DNA of 48,285 bases from assembly GCA_017528375.1 (NCBI GenBank), contig JAFXOY010000003.1, positions 1 to 48,285 of the forward strand. The letters are read 5' to 3'. The notes below the pieces were generated by a model, which worked only from the letters and a program-made list of their open reading frames with translations, was not told where the DNA came from and made no database searches. Of this stretch, positions 1-5,007 are shown piece by piece. Source of the DNA: Clostridia bacterium (GTDB lineage: Bacteria > Bacillota > Clostridia > TANB77 > CAG-508). The position numbers were made by a program, and so were the translations under genes. How positions within the stretch are numbered: the first letter of the stretch is position 1; every line of letters begins with the position of its first letter.

Positions 1-3
1 TAT

Positions 4-25
4 ATATTTTTTATATAAAAAATAT
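4..25. repeat. 22-bp perfect AT palindrome at window start
   Basis: Positions 4-14 are the exact reverse complement of 15-25. In such AT-rich DNA a short palindrome is weak evidence by itself, but it lies only 14 bp from the window end, and the opposite end of the window is also a palindrome. Positions 14-19 read TATAAA and would be a -10 box for the ATGACA at 48276-48281 if the two ends join (17-bp spacer). Confidence 0.6.
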
Positions 26-39
26 TAAATTACGAATAT

Positions 40-68
40 TTGACAAAAAGTAGGTCTGAATAAAATTT
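40..68 (+). promoter_or_regulatory. putative promoter near left end
   Basis: TTGACA at 40-45 is a consensus -35 box. Seventeen bases downstream lies an AT-only stretch (63-68, AAATTT), a poor -10 match. The sequence TGACAAAAAGTA here also occurs at the right end on the - strand (48234-48223). It would drive the candidate small RNA that ends at the terminator at 199-233. Confidence 0.3.
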
Positions 69-91
69 ATAAATAATTTATAAATTTTATT
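59..91. repeat. 33-bp inverted repeat, 16-bp perfect arms
   Basis: Arms 59-74 and 76-91 are perfectly complementary around a single central base (75). It may form a cruciform, or an RNA hairpin at the 5' end of a transcript started from the promoter at 40-68. Confidence 0.6.
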
Positions 92-233
92 GAAGCACGC
101 TAGATGGATGTGTGGCAATCATATAAGACTATGATGATGTATGGGCAAGTAGAAAATATTTCTTGGATATATGGAAATATTTTCTTGATTTGTTATTGTA
201 ATTATTTTTATTCTAAAAATAATTAGTTTTTTT
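72..233 (+). ncRNA. candidate small RNA, about 160 nt
   Basis: No reading frame of note lies here. The stretch between a TTGACA promoter-like site and a very good intrinsic terminator contains two further hairpins: arms 118-123/130-135 (ATCATA/TATGAT) and 153-162/174-183 (AAAATATTTC/GAAATATTTT). The GC content of 92-150 is visibly higher than the AT-rich flanks, as expected for a structured RNA. The 5' end is uncertain, and the transcript could also begin upstream across the window junction. Function unknown. Confidence 0.35.
199..233 (+). terminator. intrinsic terminator
   Basis: Twelve-base-pair perfect arms (199-210 and 214-225) around a TTC loop are followed by a run of seven T (227-233). 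It precedes the operator-rich region, so whatever is transcribed from the far left ends here. Confidence 0.75.
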
Positions 234-405
234 GGTTGATAACAACATTTTTATTTTTATACACATTTTTAATAAAATATGTATAAAAATAGATAAAAAG
301 CGAACAAAAAAGCGAACATAGGGGGGTAAATTAAAAATTATATATTGGCGAAAAATTAACTTTTTTACAATAAATATGTAAAAAGTTACATAGAGTTACA
401 TAATT

Positions 406-456
406 AGTGTAAATTTTCAAATTTTGGGTATTTCCCAAAAATTAGAAATTTACACT
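406..456. repeat. long hairpin, about 23-nt arms
   Basis: The left arm begins AGTGTAAATTT and ends TTTTGGG. The right arm begins CCCAAAAA and ends AAATTTACACT. About 20 of 23 positions pair, around a TATTT loop. There is no T-run after it, so it is not an ordinary terminator. It abuts the first operator-like repeat at 456. Confidence 0.65.
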
Positions 457-458
457 GG

Positions 459-487
459 TTGACAAAAACCAATTAATTTTATTTAAT
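459..487 (+). promoter_or_regulatory. putative promoter overlapping operator 1
   Basis: TTGACA (459-464), 17-bp spacer, TTTAAT (482-487). The -35 box lies inside the first inverted repeat of the array, which is the classic arrangement for repression. It points toward the structural block. Confidence 0.45.
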
Positions 488-562
488 TGGTTTGATGGTT
501 GATACAAACCATTATGGTTGTTAACAACCAAATGGTTGATACAAACCAAGAACTTGAAACTT

Positions 563-598
563 GAAATAGGTCCTACCTCTATGGTAGGACACTATTTC
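563..598. repeat. stable hairpin, 8 + 7 bp stem
   Basis: GTCCTACC (570-577) pairs with GGTAGGAC (583-590), and GAAATAG (563-569) pairs with CTATTTC (592-598) across a bulged A. The loop is TCTAT. No T-run follows, so it is an RNA leader structure or DNA cruciform rather than a terminator. Confidence 0.6.
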
Positions 599-631
599 CC
601 AACTCATTGGTTGTTTACAACCAATGGGGGT

Positions 632-655
632 GTACTTTGAACTGGTTCAAAGTAC
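632..655. repeat. 11-bp-arm palindrome
   Basis: GTACTTTGAAC (632-642) and GTTCAAAGTAC (645-655) are perfect complements separated by TG. It sits about 60 bp upstream of the -10 box at 716-721, so it may be an operator for the left-block promoter. Confidence 0.6.
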
Positions 656-712
656 TAGGCTGACCTTTATCGTGCGATATTATTAGCAAATCAACACAAA
701 CTCTCTCTCTTA

Positions 713-721
713 TGTTATAAT
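713..721 (+). promoter_or_regulatory. extended -10 promoter of the left block
   Basis: TGTTATAAT (713-721) is a perfect extended -10 element. No good -35 lies 17 bp upstream (693-698 reads AACACA), which is common for extended -10 promoters. The first gene begins 57 bp downstream after AAAGGAGG (about 760-767). Confidence 0.55.
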
Positions 722-777
722 AAAGAAAAGAACAAAAAAGAACAAAAGAAAGAATAACCAAAGGAGGTAAATAAATT

Positions 778-960
778 ATGAATAAAGAATATCTAGACCT
801 AGCACTAGAAAAAATTATAGAAACAATAAAAGACTTACCAATTCCAGTAATGGATAAATTAGAATTAATGATAAACTTGCAGAGTTTTTTAAAACCATCC
901 CAGTATGAGGGTAATATAAAGACTTTGCAGAAAAGAAAGGAAAGTGAAAAATGGAAATAG
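778..960 (+). CDS. small hypothetical protein, 60 aa
   Basis: I do not recognise the family. It is a mostly helical, charged protein with a hydrophobic helical middle and a Lys/Glu-rich tail. A strong AAAGGAGG site supports the ATG. Its last 10 bases overlap the next gene (ATG at 951), so the two are translationally coupled, and it may assist the fibre-like protein that follows. First gene of the left block. Confidence 0.7.
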   Translation: MNKEYLDLALEKIIETIKDLPIPVMDKLELMINLQSFLKPSQYEGNIKTLQKRKESEKWK

Positions 961-1724
961 CATCAAAATCTCAGGCTGAGAACGGAACAGATAATAATAC
1001 AGTTATGACACCCCTACGTGTGAAACAAGCGATTAATGCTAGTGGTGGAGGCACTCCACTTCCAAGCAACATAGCCTATACAGACCAAAATAATCATTTT
1101 ACTCAAGGACAAATGATTGACGGCTACCTTACAGTGGACGGCACTCAGTGGCAATTTGGTGATATGAACGTAAGAGATGGCAAAGACATAATACTAGCAC
1201 CACAGGGTCCAACAGACACGCCTCCTACTAATGACACAGGAGACATTGTGTTCAACCAGTGGAGAGATGAGGGTGGTGGTGCTTACTATGAGATAGAGAA
1301 AGCACGTATTTGGACTGAGGACTTCTACGGGCTACCTGTAGGTCCTAACTATAGAGCCTATGATGCACAAGGTAACCTACTTTTTACAGGGCACTTAGCC
1401 TTAGAGAATAATTACTCAACGGATGAGAAACCTATTGGGGTGTGGAAAGGATATGTGCTATATAGAAAAATATATGAGGGGTACTTAAACTCAAATGGTA
1501 CATTAGATAATAGAATAACTGTGCCAGGCACTATTCAAAGAATAGAAGGTTATGTGTACTCAATATATGCTAACTGGTGGAAGATAGGGTCTCATTATTT
1601 CCCAGAACCACAATATGATAGTTGCTTTACAATACCACAAAATTTGGCATCATTTAATATAGAGACTAATGGGTATTTTAACCAAAATTCTAAATATGTG
1701 GTAATCGTAGAGTACACAAAATAA
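951..1724 (+). CDS. tail fibre / receptor-binding-like protein
   Basis: Residues about 3-28 carry the signature QAENGTDNNTVMTPLRVKQA, a short segment widespread in phage tail fibre proteins. The remainder is rich in Gly, Asn, Tyr and Trp and ends in a beta-type YVVIVEYTK, typical of fibre tips. At 257 aa it is short for a whole fibre, so it may be a tip or an accessory adhesin that docks on the main fibres encoded at 17.7-22 kb. It is isolated from the tail module and lies next to the control region, a position where exchangeable receptor-binding genes can sit. Its promoter is shared with the 60-aa gene upstream. Confidence 0.7.
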   Translation: MEIASKSQAENGTDNNTVMTPLRVKQAINASGGGTPLPSNIAYTDQNNHFTQGQMIDGYLTVDGTQWQFGDMNVRDGKDIILAPQGPTDTPPTNDTGDIVFNQWRDEGGGAYYEIEKARIWTEDFYGLPVGPNYRAYDAQGNLLFTGHLALENNYSTDEKPIGVWKGYVLYRKIYEGYLNSNGTLDNRITVPGTIQRIEGYVYSIYANWWKIGSHYFPEPQYDSCFTIPQNLASFNIETNGYFNQNSKYVVIVEYTK

Positions 1725-1742
1725 CAAAAATTTTGTTAAAAT

Positions 1743-1774
1743 AGTGCAAAAATCGCTAACCCCTGTGATATAAT
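1743..1774 (+). promoter_or_regulatory. promoter with AGTGCAAAAATC box
   Basis: AGTGCAAAAATC (1743-1754) lies upstream of TGATATAAT (1766-1774), with 18 bp between TGCAAA and TATAAT. The same arrangement and spacing recurs three times on the - strand (31200, 40257 and 42552 regions). It drives the small-gene cluster starting at 1797. Confidence 0.7.
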
Positions 1775-1796
1775 ATAGCAAAAGAAAGGGGATACT

Positions 1797-2045
1797 ATGA
1801 ATAATAATAAAAGTGATTTATGGAATATTATATCTTTACTTAAAGGTATTATTATTGCAGCGTTCGTGACAATAGTGCTAATAGTTGCAGCATTTGTAAC
1901 ATATTTGATACTAGGTAATACTATCTCAACAGTTGACGCAACTGGGGTGTATAATCTAGTAGATAGTGAGAACGGACAAGTTATAGCAACTGACCTAACA
2001 AGTGAGGATATAGAGAAAATTATGACTGTGTTAGGAGATAAATAA
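1797..2045 (+). CDS. single-pass membrane protein, 82 aa
   Basis: A hydrophobic stretch at about residues 17-40 (IIIAAFVTIVLIVAAFVTYL) is one clear transmembrane helix after a short polar N-terminus. The C-terminal half is soluble and acidic. The AAAGGGG site supports the ATG. No family recognised. Candidates are a small membrane effector (superinfection exclusion, lysis accessory), but nothing in the sequence decides. It overlaps the next gene by one base (TAATG). Confidence 0.75.
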   Translation: MNNNKSDLWNIISLLKGIIIAAFVTIVLIVAAFVTYLILGNTISTVDATGVYNLVDSENGQVIATDLTSEDIEKIMTVLGDK

Positions 2046-2245
2046 TGGCAAGAATAAAAATGGTGAAAGTTAGAGGCAAAAAGGGTAATAAACCTAAGGT
2101 GGTGTATATGCATAAGGACAACTTTAACAAATACACTTCTAGTAAAAACGGTAAATATAATGTAGTAACAGTTGGGAAACAAAAATCTAATTTCCTTGCT
2201 AATCAAATAAAGGCTTATAGTGCTACGCTTAGATTTCACGCCTAA
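2045..2245 (+). CDS. small basic protein, 66 aa
   Basis: Very Lys/Arg-rich N-terminal half (RIKMVKVRGKKGNKPK), suggesting nucleic-acid binding. The start is coupled to the preceding stop (TAATG) with AGGAG upstream. No family recognised. Its end overlaps the following GTG-started gene by 26 bases. Confidence 0.65.
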   Translation: MARIKMVKVRGKKGNKPKVVYMHKDNFNKYTSSKNGKYNVVTVGKQKSNFLANQIKAYSATLRFHA

Positions 2246-2438
2246 AGAGCACGAGTATATCCTTGCAAATGCTGGGTTTACTAAAAGACAAAGAGATATT
2301 TACCTTAGACTAAGAGATGACTACCCTTATGAGAGACAAAGTATAGTTAAGATATGTAATGAACTCCCTGCTAGTCAAGCAACAGTCTCTAGGGAAATAA
2401 GAGCCATTAAGTTCAAGATTATTGGAGTTATAAAATGA
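2220..2438 (+). CDS. helix-turn-helix DNA-binding protein, 72 aa
   Basis: The GTG start at 2220 has AAAGG seven bases upstream and overlaps the previous gene by 26 bases. Residues about 40-62 (SIVKICNELPASQATVSREI) look like a helix-turn-helix, preceded by a helical part with RQRDIYLRLRDDY. This resembles small sigma-like or MarR-type recognition helices. It is the best candidate in the left block for a transcription regulator, possibly the protein that reads the operator array or a late activator. A terminator follows immediately (2442-2469). Confidence 0.6.
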   Translation: MLRLDFTPKEHEYILANAGFTKRQRDIYLRLRDDYPYERQSIVKICNELPASQATVSREIRAIKFKIIGVIK

Positions 2439-2441
2439 CAA

Positions 2442-2469
2442 AAAGATGACAATTTTAGTCATCTTTTTT
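2442..2469 (+). terminator. intrinsic terminator
   Basis: AAAGATGAC (2442-2450) pairs with GTCATCTTT (2458-2466) around a seven-base loop, followed by T's. It lies 3 bases after the stop codon of the HTH gene and separates that cluster from the next. Confidence 0.8.
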
Positions 2470-2500
2470 AATTTACAATGAAGTTAGAAGGAGTGGTAAT

Positions 2501-2932
2501 ATGTATAATACTCAACCTATGATAGAGAACTGGAAAAGACAAAGGGATAGGATAGATGAGATGATACAAAATTATCAGGCTATGCCTACTAATCCAAATC
2601 CTATTAATAATTTTATTAATACTAATGCACCATCACAGGATAATTTATATGAGGTTAAGAAACTAAATGAGAAAGATGAAGTAGAGAATATTGTTGTGTT
2701 CAAGGACACTATCTTTATAGGAGATGATAGGCTTCAAATTAAAAAGACAGACGGAACTATAGAAAAATATGAGATAACTAAAGTCTATCCTAAGGATAAG
2801 AAAGATGAAAAAATTAAAAATTTAACCGAGAAAATAAAAGAATTGGAGGAGAGACTAAATGAATATAAATCAGTTGATAAACCAGTTGAAATTATCGACC
2901 AATCCGATACAGATGTTGATGGGGTTATTTAA
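2501..2932 (+). CDS. hypothetical structural-cluster protein, 143 aa
   Basis: Preceded by GAAGGAG. The N-terminal third is Asn/Pro-rich, the middle (about 55-95) is a beta-like segment, and residues about 100-125 form a charged coiled coil (KIKNLTEKIKELEERLNEYK). The gene continues 74 bases into the next reading frame, whose strong GGAGG site lies inside it. Small gut-phage proteins of this kind commonly lie upstream of terminase genes. No function assigned. Confidence 0.7.
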   Translation: MYNTQPMIENWKRQRDRIDEMIQNYQAMPTNPNPINNFINTNAPSQDNLYEVKKLNEKDEVENIVVFKDTIFIGDDRLQIKKTDGTIEKYEITKVYPKDKKDEKIKNLTEKIKELEERLNEYKSVDKPVEIIDQSDTDVDGVI

Positions 2933-3071
2933 TCCTCAACAAAAAGAGTTATTTGGGATTTTTCAAGGAAAAAGTAGTGAAGAACAAGCCCAAATGGTTG
3001 CAGACTACTGTAATAAAAACAATATAAGTAAATCCCAATTACAAGACATTATGAATATGCTAAAAAGGTAA
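2859..3071 (+). CDS. hypothetical protein, 70 aa
   Basis: ATG at 2859 follows TTGGAGGAGAGACTAA, a strong ribosome-binding site. It overlaps the end of the 143-aa gene by 74 bases in another frame. Helical, Gln/Asn-rich (QQKELFGIFQGKSSEEQAQM). No family recognised. Confidence 0.65.
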   Translation: MNINQLINQLKLSTNPIQMLMGLFNPQQKELFGIFQGKSSEEQAQMVADYCNKNNISKSQLQDIMNMLKR

Positions 3072-3099
3072 ACGCCTTTTATAGAGAAAGGAGGAAACT

Positions 3100-3645
3100 A
3101 TGCAAAATTCAGGTTTAACTGCTAGTGACGTTATGGCACTTACTAAAGGTAATGATGGCTTTGGTGGCGTTGGACTAATTATCTTATTATTTATTTTCTT
3201 AATAGGAATTGGTGGAAACGGATTTGGATGGGGTAATAATGGTACAGGTTTAGCACTTGCTGACATTCAAGCAAGTCTATATAACCAAACACAAGATGCT
3301 AACTCTAGACAAATGCAAAATAGCCTTGCTATGGTAAATGATACAGTATTAAACAATAAATATGATAATGCTATTCTTATTAAAGATTTATCTAATCAAG
3401 TATCAAATAGTATCGCAGCAATAGGTAACCAAATTAACCAACAAACTGCTACTATAACAAGTATGTTTAATGAGCAAACTATAGATAGATTAAGAGACCA
3501 AGTTTCTGTGTTAAGAAATGAAAATTCTAATTTAATCCAAACTGCACAAATTACTGAGAACATTCTAGGTAACTTATCAACAACTGCACCTAAACCACCT
3601 TGCTATTATGGATGTGGTGGATGTGGTTGCAATTCCCTTTATTAA
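3100..3645 (+). CDS. Gly-rich, Cys-tailed putative virion protein, 181 aa
   Basis: Residues about 21-48 form a glycine-rich hydrophobic segment (GVGLIILLFIFLIGIGGNGF). Residues 55-160 form a long polar helical region (Asn/Gln-rich, coiled-coil-like). The C-terminus is a cysteine cluster (CYYGCGGCGCNSLY). The same architecture is, from memory, frequent in uncharacterised gut-phage proteins next to structural genes. The hydrophobic segment suggests membrane or capsid-surface attachment, and the cysteines could bind metal or form disulfides. Strong AAAGGAGG site upstream. Confidence 0.7.
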   Translation: MQNSGLTASDVMALTKGNDGFGGVGLIILLFIFLIGIGGNGFGWGNNGTGLALADIQASLYNQTQDANSRQMQNSLAMVNDTVLNNKYDNAILIKDLSNQVSNSIAAIGNQINQQTATITSMFNEQTIDRLRDQVSVLRNENSNLIQTAQITENILGNLSTTAPKPPCYYGCGGCGCNSLY

Positions 3646-3655
3646 AAGGTGACAT

Positions 3656-3678
3656 AAAGGGGATAAATTCCTCTTTTT
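3656..3678 (+). terminator. weak attenuator hairpin
   Basis: AAGGGGA and TTCCTCTT can pair (one G-T) around a short loop before a T-run. It lies between two genes of the same cluster, so partial termination is more likely than a full stop. Confidence 0.35.
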
Positions 3679-3696
3679 ATATGAAAGGAGACCACT

Positions 3697-4065
3697 ATGA
3701 ATAATACAATGTTTATATCAAGCGTTACTACCACAGACACAGGTGTTGTGTTAGTACCAAATAGAGAAGTAAAAAATTTGACAAATGCTACTTGTTACAA
3801 ATTAATAATTGCTTGTAATGTAGAAGCAACTTCTAATTTACCTGTATATATCCAAACCACTTTAGGAAATATACCTGTTTTATGCCGTTACTCTAACATC
3901 CTTTATGCAAACCAGTTAAAAAAGAGAACAATGTATAAAATAGGATATGGAAATGAGAACACAAATTATACGTTAGGACAATTCACAATTCAATGTAATG
4001 TGTGTCCTAGAGGTACAGTTACCACTACACAAACCACTGTAAACCCAGATACAAGAAAGAAATAA
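3697..4065 (+). CDS. putative beta-rich virion decoration protein, 122 aa
   Basis: The sequence is almost entirely beta-type (repeated V/T/I alternation, GVVLVPNREV, TLGNIPVLCR, YTLGQFTIQC) with a Thr-rich C-terminal tail. No family recognised with certainty. An Ig-like or jelly-roll capsid decoration is a plausible guess from size, composition and place. AAAGGAG precedes the ATG. Confidence 0.6.
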   Translation: MNNTMFISSVTTTDTGVVLVPNREVKNLTNATCYKLIIACNVEATSNLPVYIQTTLGNIPVLCRYSNILYANQLKKRTMYKIGYGNENTNYTLGQFTIQCNVCPRGTVTTTQTTVNPDTRKK

Positions 4066-4075
4066 GGAGATAGTT

Positions 4076-4282
4076 ATGGAAGAATATGAAGAAAAAGTAT
4101 GTTGGTTCAAAAAATATATAAAACAAAGTATGGACCTGCTTACTGATGCGTTTAAATGGAAAATGATGGCAGAATATTGTGATGACGAGGAAATGAAAAT
4201 CAAATATTCTCAAGTAAGTGACACATTATTTAATATGTTTATGGTAGAACATAATAATATTGGTGAGATTTTTAAGAAATAG
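4076..4282 (+). CDS. small acidic helical protein, 68 aa
   Basis: Acidic, helical, with MAEYCDDEEMKIKYSQVSDT in the middle. Similar short proteins that end upstream of terminase genes are common in gut phages, but none has a function I can name. AAGGAG precedes the ATG, and the stop codon lies inside the terminator stem at 4278-4304. Confidence 0.65.
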   Translation: MEEYEEKVCWFKKYIKQSMDLLTDAFKWKMMAEYCDDEEMKIKYSQVSDTLFNMFMVEHNNIGEIFKK

Positions 4283-4304
4283 AGTATATTTTACTCTATT
4301 TTTT
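4278..4304 (+). terminator. intrinsic terminator
   Basis: AATAGAGTA (4278-4286) and TACTCTATT (4292-4300) form a 9-bp stem followed by T's. It ends the small-gene cluster and is followed at once by a new promoter, so the downstream RNA candidate is an independent transcript. Confidence 0.8.
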
Positions 4305-4305
4305 A

Positions 4306-4314
4306 TGCTATAAT
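4306..4314 (+). promoter_or_regulatory. extended -10 promoter
   Basis: TGCTATAAT (4306-4314). The expected start point is about 4321, exactly where the first stem of the RNA candidate begins. No good -35 is visible. Confidence 0.6.
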
Positions 4315-4320
4315 AAAATT

Positions 4321-4554
4321 GGTATTAAGGTAATTCAATAGTTGTATCGTATGCGTCCTCCTTTAACAAAGACAAAACTTAATACCACTCCTTTCTGTTA
4401 TTGGGAAAAGGTTTTCTTCATATTTCCTTTTCCCACTTTACTTTTTAGGTGGGGTATTATATAATTTAATTGGGTTTAATGCCCTATACCGTTTGTTTGG
4501 TTTCTCAACGAACCACCAAAAACATTGAAATAGCCTTGTGCTATTTCTTTTTTT
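4321..4554 (+). ncRNA. candidate structured RNA upstream of terminase
   Basis: A 311-base gap without a gene, bounded by its own extended -10 promoter and its own terminator. Helices seen: P1 GGTATTAAG 4321-4329 with CTTAATACC 4378-4386; P2 TGGGAAAAGG 4402-4411 with CCTTTTCCCA 4426-4435; P3 TTTTT-A-GGTGG 4442-4452 with CCACC-AAAAA 4513-4522. P3 encloses P4 GGTAT 4453-4457/ATACC 4486-4490 (with GGG/CCC 4472-4474/4482-4484 at its tip) and P6 GTTTG 4491-4495/CGAAC 4509-4513, i.e. a three-way junction. P7 is the terminator. It lies 40 bases upstream of the terminase small subunit, which invites a packaging or regulatory role, but it shows no resemblance to the phi29 packaging RNA that I can see. 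Function unknown. Confidence 0.6.
4527..4554 (+). terminator. intrinsic terminator of the RNA candidate
   Basis: GAAATAGC (4527-4534), CTTGT loop, GCTATTTC (4540-4547), then seven T. It ends the structured RNA before the terminase genes. Confidence 0.85.
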
Positions 4555-4593
4555 GTCATTTTATGTTAAAATTTAGGCGTAAGGTGGTAAAAA

Positions 4594-5007
4594 ATGAGCA
4601 AAAAAGACAAAAAAGAAGAAGAAAAAGAGAATGAACTCATAAAAAATCTAAAAAATGATGAAAAATTAAGAGAAAATCCTGATTTTCGTATGGAAATGAT
4701 ATCAATGGCTACATTATTCTTGGATGATTTAGCAAATAATATCTATAAAACATCTATAGAGATGAACGCAATAGTTCCATATTATACTATAGATGCTTGG
4801 AAAGAGTTTTTAAACTACCCTATTGTTAGAAAATATATTAAATCTTTTAGAGATGAGAAGATAAATATAGTTGCTGACCAAGGTTTAGCAGAAGGTGATA
4901 GAGGTGCTGTCACTATTAAGAAGGCTATACAAGAAGGTGGACCTCAAATTAACAACTCAAACCTAATATTAATACGTTTACCTGAGAAAAAAGACTGGGA
5001 GGAATAA
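4594..5007 (+). CDS. terS: terminase small subunit-like protein
   Basis: 137 aa, immediately upstream of and overlapping the large terminase by one base. The N-terminus is very Lys/Glu-rich. Residues about 60-95 (YYTIDAWKEFLNYPIVRKYI) resemble the helix-turn-helix DNA-binding part of small terminases. It would recognise the packaging site and regulate the motor. Assignment rests on position, size and this helical segment. The start follows GTAAGGTGG. Confidence 0.75.
   Translation: MSKKDKKEEEKENELIKNLKNDEKLRENPDFRMEMISMATLFLDDLANNIYKTSIEMNAIVPYYTIDAWKEFLNYPIVRKYIKSFRDEKINIVADQGLAEGDRGAVTIKKAIQEGGPQINNSNLILIRLPEKKDWEE

Larger units (their letters stand above)
456..623. promoter_or_regulatory. 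array of five 16-bp operator-like inverted repeats
   Basis: Copies are at 456-471 (TGGTTGACAAAAACCA), 496-511 and 533-548 (both TGGTTGATACAAACCA), 515-530 (TGGTTGTTAACAACCA, a perfect palindrome) and 608-623 (TGGTTGTTTACAACCA). A degenerate copy is at 233-248. Each has half-sites TGGTT(G/T) and AACCA, as expected for a homodimeric DNA-binding protein. Centre-to-centre distances are 40, 19, 18 and 75 bp. The first copy contains TTGACA (459-464) with TTTAAT 17 bp downstream (482-487), so binding there would cover a promoter. The alternative reading is iterons of a replication origin. Confidence 0.7.
234..777. other. gene-free control region, left half
   Basis: No gene is supported. In order it contains: an inverted repeat (254-289, arms of 15 with one mismatch), direct repeats of GTTACATA (about 385-401), a long hairpin (406-456), five operator-like 16-bp inverted repeats (456-623), a 15-bp stem (563-598), an 11-bp-arm hairpin (632-655) and the promoter of the first left-block gene (TATAAT 716-721). 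Such density of symmetric elements suits a replication origin and/or the main transcription switch. Confidence 0.6.

Noticed and set aside
456..623. CRISPR-like array
   Set aside because: The repeats are 16-bp inverted repeats at irregular spacing (18, 19, 40, 75 bp) without unique spacers of constant length, and no cas genes are present.
1736..2239. 167-codon open frame on the - strand opposite the small-gene cluster
   Set aside because: It lies antisense to three well-supported small genes with good ribosome-binding sites. Its product has no recognisable composition and is an effect of AT-rich antisense reading.
4321..4554. phi29-type packaging RNA
   Set aside because: The phage has a standard terminase and family A polymerase, no protein-primed replication genes, and the helices do not match the pRNA layout as I know it.
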